Shown: piece by piece, positions 6,298 through 10,734 of the stretch | Layout: the number at the start of each line of letters is the position of its first letter | Position numbering within the stretch: the first letter of the stretch is position 1 | Program-made: the position numbers and the translations under genes | The notes under the pieces: generated by a model | What the model was told of the DNA's origin: nothing | Seen by the model: the letters and a program-made list of their open reading frames with translations, nothing else | The model's database searches: none | NCBI GenBank assembly: GCA_900550315.1 | Contig: URRK01000043.1 | Coordinates: forward strand, 1-10,734 | Length of the DNA: 10,734 nucleotides | Reading direction: 5' to 3' | Source of the DNA: an uncultured Oscillospiraceae bacterium | GTDB lineage: Bacteria; Bacillota; Clostridia; Oscillospirales; Acutalibacteraceae

Positions 6298-6930
6298 CTA
6301 TTTCCCCCGTTGATCGTTAATTTTTGTGTTTAAATAGGCCAATGACAGCGCCATATTCTCGTACTGCACCGGAATATTTTCCGGCACCTTTAGGGTGCAG
6401 GGTGCAAAGCACCAAATTGCCTGAATACTGTTTTGTACCAAGCGGTTGCAAACCTGCTGGGCGCTTTCGGCCGGCACGGCAATTACCCCAATGCGCACCG
6501 CGTTGGCGCTGCAAAAAGCGTCTAATTCGCTCATGCTGTAAATTGGCTTGCCGGTGTGGCTAAATTCGGTTTTTAAAACAGCCGTATCAAACGCGGCCAA
6601 AAGGTTTAAACCGTATTCATTAAAGCCGCCGTAATCCAACAGCGCGCGGCCCAGCTTACCGGCCCCAACAATTACAACACTGCTGTGGCTGTTAGTGCCC
6701 AAAAAATGCTCTAACGCAGTTATAAGGGCTTGCACATTGTAGCCGGTTTTGGGGCGGCCGGCGCCGCTAACGGCGCTTAGATCTTTACGAACCTGAACCT
6801 CGCCCAGCCCCAACGCCTTGGCCAACGCCGTTGCCGAAATATTTACCGTAGCGGCATTTAAACTTTTAAGGTGTTTTAAATAACTTGGAATTCGCCCAAC
6901 CGTAGCGCGTGAAACTTCTGTTTGCTTCAT
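6298..6930 (-). CDS. rex: Redox-sensing transcriptional repressor Rex
   Basis: Rex senses the NADH/NAD+ ratio and releases DNA when NADH is high, derepressing fermentation and hydrogen genes. The 210-residue length is typical. The N-terminal winged helix (about 10-68) ends with VRKDLSAVSGAGRPKTGYNV, the family hallmark. The Rossmann domain has GAGKLG at 89-94 and an IGVIAVPAESAQQV segment. Two in-frame ATGs exist, at 6936 and 6930. The G-run at 6937-6942 is the only plausible ribosome site and sits 6 nt from ATG 6930 but 0 nt from 6936, so 6930 is chosen. It leads the ferredoxin-hydrogenase cluster, a natural target. I found no TTGTTAA-N4-TTAACAA-like operator or clear promoter upstream, so its transcription may continue from the flavoprotein operon. 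Confidence 0.95.
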   Translation of the reverse strand: MKQTEVSRATVGRIPSYLKHLKSLNAATVNISATALAKALGLGEVQVRKDLSAVSGAGRPKTGYNVQALITALEHFLGTNSHSSVVIVGAGKLGRALLDYGGFNEYGLNLLAAFDTAVLKTEFSHTGKPIYSMSELDAFCSANAVRIGVIAVPAESAQQVCNRLVQNSIQAIWCFAPCTLKVPENIPVQYENMALSLAYLNTKINDQRGK

Positions 6931-7059
6931 TTTCATCCCCCCAAAAATAAGGGTTTAGCGGTGGTGTAAATGCAGGGTGCTAAAATAAAGTGCGGGCAAA
7001 GCGCAACTTTGGCATTACCGGCTTTGGCAAAAAAGCCTTGTCCGCCCCTTTAAATACAA
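6931..7059 (-). other. Gap between redox operon and rex; hairpins, no clear terminator
   Basis: This 129-nt stretch holds one perfect hairpin, GGCUUU-UUUGCC-AAAGCC (7020-7037), and a weaker one, CAAAG/CUUUG, just after it. Neither is followed by a U-tract. I see no good -35/-10 pair and no Rex-type palindrome. The operon may therefore run on into rex. Confidence 0.5.
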
Positions 7060-7380
7060 TTATTTGCCGGCAGCGGCAAGCTCGGCAGCTTTATCTAACT
7101 TTTTGTTGCGGAAGTACAGCCCAACATCAATAGAAATCGCAACAAAGTTAATAATGTAAAAAATAAAGCTTAAAAAGAAAATTACTGTAAATTCTTTGCC
7201 TGGGGTGGTCCATTCAATTACCTTTTTTACAATACCAAAAATGTAGCCAATTAGCAAAAACACCTCAAAAAACAGGCTTTTGCCTTTTGCCGTGCGGGAA
7301 ATGTAAGATTTTCGAATAGAAATTGGCCACGAAAGACCAAAGCAAAGAATCATAAGCGCTTCTAAAATTTCTGTTGTCAT
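7060..7380 (-). CDS. Small three-helix membrane protein, SemiSWEET/PQ-loop-like
   Basis: 106 residues with three predicted membrane helices: about 4-22 (LEALMILCFGLSWPISI), 35-52 (SLFFEVFLLIGYIFGIV) and 63-90 (FTVIFFLSFIFYIINFVAIS). The first loop, WPISIRKSYISRTAKGKS followed by a GY-containing second helix, resembles the PQ-loop layout of SemiSWEET transporters, which have three helices and work as dimers. The match is loose and the Pro-Gln itself is absent (WPI). A frame extension to 7482 would overlap the flavoprotein gene; ATG 7380 with an AAGAAAG ribosome site 19 nt after the flavoprotein stop is preferred. Last gene of the redox operon, it could import the substrate (such as a dicarboxylate) or anchor the complex. 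Both are inference. Confidence 0.78.
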   Translation of the reverse strand: MTTEILEALMILCFGLSWPISIRKSYISRTAKGKSLFFEVFLLIGYIFGIVKKVIEWTTPGKEFTVIFFLSFIFYIINFVAISIDVGLYFRNKKLDKAAELAAAGK

Positions 7381-7399
7381 AAAAACCGTCTTTCTTATT

Positions 7400-8998
7400 T
7401 TACTTTTTTCTGCGATAATCGGGCAATAGCTTGGGTGAAACAGCCGTGGTAACAATACCGGCGGCTTTGCGCTCCGCGTCAAAGGCCTCTAAATGCTGCA
7501 GGGTCAGCTTGCCAACGATAACCTCTTTAGATTTTTGAGCGGCGTTCTTCCCAGCATTGCGACCAAATACAATAATATCTAACAGCGAATTGCCCATTAA
7601 ACGGTTACGGCCGTGAATACCGCCAACGGCCTCGCCGGCTACATAAAGGTTTTCAATATTCGGGGTCATGCCGGTAACGTTAATATCTAACCCACCGTTT
7701 TGGTAATGCAGGGTGGGATAAACCAAAATGGGCTCTTTGCGAATATCAATGCCGTAGCTGGCAAACATCCGCATCATTGCGGGAATACGCTTTTCAATGG
7801 TGCCCTCGCCGCCAATGGCCTCAATCATCGGGGTATCCAGCCAAACAGCCTGGCCGCTGCCGGTATCTACCCCCTCTTTATTCGTGGAGCATTCCCGAAT
7901 AATAGAGGCAGCAGCAACATCGCGCGTTTCAAGCGGGTGCATAAACACCTTACCGTCGCGGTTTACCAGCTTAGCGCCTAAAGAGCGAACCTTTTCGGTA
8001 ACCAGCGCGCCAAAAATTTGCTGCGGAAACGCCGCGCCGGTTGGGTGGTACTGCAAAGTGTCGGCATAAAGCAGCTTGGCACCGGCACGGTAGCCTAAAA
8101 CCAAGCCGTCGGCCGTGGCACCGTAGTGGTTAGAGGTTGGAAAGCCCTGGTAGTGCATACGGCCGGCACCGCCGGTTGCAATAATAACCGTTTTGGCGCG
8201 GGCTACCATAAGCTCCTTGGTTTCCATGTTTAAAAGCACTGCGCCGGCAGCGTTACCGTTTTCGTCTAAAATCAGCTCAACGGCGGCGGTAAAATCCACC
8301 ACCGGAATATTGCGGTTTAAAACCTCATCCCGCAGGGTGCGCATAATTTCTGCACCGGAATAGTCCTTAGCGGCGTGCATACGCTTGCGCGAGGTTCCGC
8401 CGCCGTGGGTGGTGATCATGGTGCCGTCGGGGGCTTTATCAAACTCCACACCCAAATCGTTTAGCCACTGAATGGCCTCGGGCGCATCGCAAACAAGTTT
8501 GGCTAACAGCTCGCGCTTTGCGGCGTAGTGCCCGCCGCCAAACGCGTCTACAAAATGGATCGCCGGGGAATCGTTCGGCTTATCGGCCGCCTGAATACCG
8601 CCCTCGGCCATCATGGTGTTGGCGTCGCCCATGCGCAGCTTGGTAACAACCAGCACCTTAGCGCCGGCGTTATCGGCCTCAATCGCGGCCGAAGCCCCTG
8701 CCCCGCCGCCGCCAATAATCAGTACATCAACATCGTACTTTACCTGGCTTAAATCAACCTCATTTGCGGTAATGCGGCTGTTGGCCTGCAGCATTTCGCA
8801 CAGTTCGTGCGGAACCTGCTCGCCCTTATTGGGGCCGATTTTTAAGGTAGAAAACTCGCTTTTTTTATAATCCGGGTGGTAAGCTGCCAGTAAATCGTCC
8901 TTTTCCTGCGCGGTCATGCGCTTTGGCTCGTAAGCAATGTTTGCAGCGCGGGCAGCCTCAACCGCGGCTAAGGATTGCTGAAATTCTTTTGCGTACAT
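7400..8998 (-). CDS. FrdA/SdhA-family flavoprotein, fumarate reductase-like
   Basis: 532-residue FAD enzyme. The FAD-binding GGGGAGASAA is at 96-105, after an unusual N-terminal extension of about 88 residues. Active-site features of the fumarate reductase/aspartate oxidase family are present: HGGGTSRKRMHAAKDYSG (198-215), HPTG (318-321), TEKVR with the candidate catalytic Arg338, PTLHYQNGG (428-436) and RLMGNSL (466-472). The histidine that binds FAD covalently in E. coli FrdA (SHTVAAEGG) is Asn here (ANTMMAEGG, 126-134), so FAD should be non-covalent. The C-terminus is about 50-60 residues shorter than E. coli FrdA. ATG 8998 follows a GGGGGAG ribosome site. It is 14 nt after the FrdB-like gene and probably takes electrons from it. 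Fumarate is the likeliest substrate, but another enoate is possible. Confidence 0.9.
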   Translation of the reverse strand: MYAKEFQQSLAAVEAARAANIAYEPKRMTAQEKDDLLAAYHPDYKKSEFSTLKIGPNKGEQVPHELCEMLQANSRITANEVDLSQVKYDVDVLIIGGGGAGASAAIEADNAGAKVLVVTKLRMGDANTMMAEGGIQAADKPNDSPAIHFVDAFGGGHYAAKRELLAKLVCDAPEAIQWLNDLGVEFDKAPDGTMITTHGGGTSRKRMHAAKDYSGAEIMRTLRDEVLNRNIPVVDFTAAVELILDENGNAAGAVLLNMETKELMVARAKTVIIATGGAGRMHYQGFPTSNHYGATADGLVLGYRAGAKLLYADTLQYHPTGAAFPQQIFGALVTEKVRSLGAKLVNRDGKVFMHPLETRDVAAASIIRECSTNKEGVDTGSGQAVWLDTPMIEAIGGEGTIEKRIPAMMRMFASYGIDIRKEPILVYPTLHYQNGGLDINVTGMTPNIENLYVAGEAVGGIHGRNRLMGNSLLDIIVFGRNAGKNAAQKSKEVIVGKLTLQHLEAFDAERKAAGIVTTAVSPKLLPDYRRKK

Positions 8999-9012
8999 GT
9001 AAATGCTCCCCC

Positions 9013-9687
9013 TTACTTTTCAATTTCACGGTTGTTGTAAAGCTCTTTTATTTCCTCAATTGGCTTACCCATTAAATTCTCAATAAGCTCGGTAAAGGTG
9101 CCGTCTTTAATTTCCTGCACACGCTCGGCCAAATGGGCGCTTTTGGGGGCAAGGTACTTGCCGTTTAAGCGGCGGGCCAGCATTGCCACCTGCGGGTGCG
9201 AAATTCCGGCAGGACAGCGGGAGGAACAAACACCACACATTACACAGTCGAAAGATTCTTCGGCACATTTTTCGAACTCACCACGCTGCGCGTAAGCAAT
9301 GTACTGCATTACATTTAAGCCCTGTGTACAACTTTTGGTGCAGGCGTTGCAGCCAACACAGGCGTAAATTTCGGGGTAAAGCTGCATCATAATTTGCTCG
9401 GTGGGCTGAACCTTTTCAATGTTGTAAACCTGTTTAACCAGCGGAAAGAAAGGCAGCGTTGCAACATACATATTGTCTTCTACCTTGGTTTGGCAGGCCA
9501 GGCAGGTTTTTAGCTCGCGGTCGCCCTTAATGCGGTAAATGGTTGCGCAGGCGCCGCAAAAGCCGTTTCGGCAGCCGCAGCCGCGCACCAGCTGGTAGCC
9601 GGCGTATTCCATTGCGCGCATAATGGTTAAATCATCCGGTACGCTGTACTGTTTTCCAAACAGAAAAATATTTACCATTTTTTCCAT
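9013..9687 (-). CDS. FrdB/SdhB-like iron-sulfur subunit
   Basis: A 224-residue electron-relay subunit. The N-terminal ferredoxin-like domain binds [2Fe-2S] through Cys39, Cys44, Cys47 and Cys62 (CRNGFCGAC...C), with extra Cys37 and Cys65. The C-terminal half carries two cysteine quartets, CVGCNACTKSC (110-120) and CVMCGVCSSRCP (148-159). The overall layout matches succinate dehydrogenase/fumarate reductase subunit B. It has no CCG domain such as TfrB/HdrB carries. The start is ATG 9687, with GGAGGA (9694-9699) 6 nt upstream; a TTG six codons earlier would swallow this ribosome site. It sits between the NAD(P)H-input gene and the flavoprotein gene, the natural bridge between them. Confidence 0.9.
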   Translation of the reverse strand: MEKMVNIFLFGKQYSVPDDLTIMRAMEYAGYQLVRGCGCRNGFCGACATIYRIKGDRELKTCLACQTKVEDNMYVATLPFFPLVKQVYNIEKVQPTEQIMMQLYPEIYACVGCNACTKSCTQGLNVMQYIAYAQRGEFEKCAEESFDCVMCGVCSSRCPAGISHPQVAMLARRLNGKYLAPKSAHLAERVQEIKDGTFTELIENLMGKPIEEIKELYNNREIEK

Positions 9688-9701
9688 AGTGTTTCCTCCA
9701 A

Positions 9702-10535
9702 TCAATACTCGTCCGGCAGCTCATCCAGCTCGTCGCAGCGGAACACCGGGCCGTCTTTGCAAACATACTTTGCGCCAATGTTGCACCGGCCGCATTTGCC
9801 AATGCCGCACTTCATGCGCAGCTCCATAGTGGTGTAAACCTGCGTTTTGTTAAAGCCAAGCTCTTGCAAACCGGCAAGGGTAAATTTAATCATAATAGGC
9901 GGGCCGCACAAAACGGCAACCTTGTTGGTAGAAAAGCCAAGCTCTTTAACATAGTTAGGCACAAAACCAACATGGCCCTTCCATTCCGGCTGCTCACGGT
10001 CAATGGTAAGGTGCACCTTTACACCGGCATCCTTCGACCATTCTTCAATAATCTCGTTGTAATCTACTAAATCCTGCATACTGCGCGAGCCGTAAACAAT
10101 ATCAATTTCGCCGTACTCGCTGCGGTAGTGGCGGCAGTAATTAATTACCGAGCGCAGCGGCGCTAAGCCAATACCGCCGGCAATAAATAGCAGGTCTTTG
10201 CCCTTAAACGCGGTATCTACCGGAAAGGGGCGGCCATACGGCCCGCGAATGGTAATTTGCTGCCCCACCTCCATGGCGTGCAGCCACTCGGTAACGCAGC
10301 CGCATTTTTTAATAGAAAACTCCATAAACTCGGTATTGGTTGGCGAGGAGGTAATGGAAAACATAGCCTCCCCCACGCCGGGAATAGAAAGCATGGCGCA
10401 CTGGCCGGGTTTGTGCTCAAAGGCCTTTTTGCCGTCCGGCGTTACCACGCGAAAGGTTTTAACATCCGGGGTATCAATGCGAATATCGGTAACCTCGCCA
10501 ATAACCGGAATTAACGGTTCTTTATTTTCAGGCAT
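9702..10535 (-). CDS. FAD/NAD(P)H-binding [2Fe-2S] oxidoreductase subunit, AsrB/hydrogenase-gamma-like
   Basis: A 277-residue ferredoxin-NADP reductase-type protein. Residues 10-110 form the flavin barrel (MFSITSSPT at 58-66, RGPYGRPFP at 97-105). Residues 115-220 form the pyridine-nucleotide domain (FIAGGIGLAPLRS, YGSRSMQDLVDY, LCGPPIMIKF). The C-terminus binds [2Fe-2S] through Cys243, Cys248, Cys251 and Cys259 (CGIGKCGRC...VCKDGP), as in dihydroorotate dehydrogenase electron-transfer subunits. Homologues pass electrons from NAD(P)H in anaerobic sulfite reductase (AsrB) and sulfhydrogenases. Its ATG overlaps the upstream gene by 8 nt (ATGCCTGA), and a G-run ribosome site precedes it. No AsrC-type sulfite reductase or hydrogenase subunit follows; FrdBA-like genes do instead. 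Confidence 0.91.
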   Translation of the reverse strand: MPENKEPLIPVIGEVTDIRIDTPDVKTFRVVTPDGKKAFEHKPGQCAMLSIPGVGEAMFSITSSPTNTEFMEFSIKKCGCVTEWLHAMEVGQQITIRGPYGRPFPVDTAFKGKDLLFIAGGIGLAPLRSVINYCRHYRSEYGEIDIVYGSRSMQDLVDYNEIIEEWSKDAGVKVHLTIDREQPEWKGHVGFVPNYVKELGFSTNKVAVLCGPPIMIKFTLAGLQELGFNKTQVYTTMELRMKCGIGKCGRCNIGAKYVCKDGPVFRCDELDELPDEY

Positions 10536-10734
10536 TGCGATTCCCCCCTAATTTTTTCATAACCTTTGCAATGTTCATTTGAATGGGGCATTTTGCCAAA
10601 CAGCGCCCGCACCCCACGCAGGAGAACATGCCGTTATTGTTGGTTGGAAAATAAACCAGCTTGTGCATAAAACGCTGGCGGAACCGCTCTAACTGCGTTA
10701 AGCGCGGCTGCCCGGCCGACATTTTAGTAAACTC
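10528..10734 (-). CDS. C-terminal end of a 4Fe-4S protein, AsrA/hydrogenase-beta-like (5' end beyond window)
   Basis: The last 68 residues of a larger protein; the frame is open to the window edge, so the ATG at 10722 is probably internal. It shows one 4Fe-4S motif, CVGCGRCLAKCP, preceded by the arginine-rich RFRQRFMHKLVYFP that is typical just before the last cluster of AsrA and sulfhydrogenase beta subunits. These partners pair with AsrB-like proteins as electron carriers. The overlap with the next gene supports that pairing. The family is judged from a fragment. Confidence 0.78.
   Translation of the reverse strand, partial: EFTKMSAGQPRLTQLERFRQRFMHKLVYFPTNNNGMFSCVGCGRCLAKCPIQMNIAKVMKKLGGNRNA

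Noticed and set aside
7020..7037. Terminator after the redox operon
   Set aside because: The 6-bp hairpin is perfect but has no U-tract on either strand.
6931..7059. Rex operator upstream of rex
   Set aside because: No TTGTTAA/TTAACAA-like or TTGTGAA/TTCACAA-like palindrome could be found by eye.
7381..7482. Longer start (7482) for the small membrane protein
   Set aside because: The extra 34 residues overlap the flavoprotein coding end and are not membrane-like. ATG 7380 fits the intergenic spacing.
1..10734. CRISPR array, insertion sequence or phage genes
   Set aside because: No regularly spaced repeats, transposase motifs, terminal inverted repeats or phage genes were seen.

Overview
Every gene I can support in this window lies on the minus strand, so the biology reads from right (10734) to left (1). 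The window suggests a Gram-positive obligate anaerobe of the Clostridia, probably a gut-type Oscillospirales/Ruminococcaceae relative. The grounds are a T-box leader, a sortase-type cell-wall anchor, a Rex regulator next to a group B-like [FeFe] hydrogenase, a ferredoxin-rich soluble redox operon and classic sigma-A promoters. Lineage is an inference from gene content; there is no rRNA here.

Region 1 (10734-7060) is a tightly packed redox operon. It holds the 3' end of an AsrA/hydrogenase-beta-like 4Fe-4S protein, an AsrB/hydrogenase-gamma-like NAD(P)H-FAD-[2Fe-2S] protein, an FrdB-like iron-sulfur subunit, an FrdA-like flavoprotein and a small three-helix membrane protein. It reads as an NAD(P)H-input module wired to a fumarate-reductase-type output module. 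Region 2 (6930-4552) holds rex, a 79-residue thioredoxin-fold [2Fe-2S] ferredoxin, and a monomeric [FeFe] hydrogenase resembling group B. This is a redox-sensing plus hydrogen-metabolism unit.

Region 3 (4541-1764) is a self-contained transcription unit: promoter, cobalamin riboswitch, terminator platform, an extra three-way-junction RNA, then two overlapping genes for exported proteins. The first carries a DUF4430-like domain (the beta domain of vertebrate intrinsic factor/transcobalamin) and a sortase anchor. The second carries an alpha/alpha-barrel prenyltransferase-like repeat domain (the other half of transcobalamin) and a membrane anchor. Together they look like a bacterial surface vitamin-B12 capture device made of split transcobalamin halves. 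The alpha-domain gene carries an in-frame TAA, so in this sequence it is broken. A terminator closes the unit.

Region 4 (1732-1) has a near-consensus promoter, a complete T-box leader (best-reading specifier AUC, isoleucine) with its terminator, and a gene for an XRE-HTH/cupin/AMP-binding acyl-CoA synthetase fusion that runs off the left edge. A tRNA-sensing leader on an acid:CoA ligase suggests that the ligase serves amino acid supply, for example isoleucine synthesis from 2-methylbutyrate. No tRNA, rRNA, CRISPR array, insertion sequence or credible plus-strand gene was seen.
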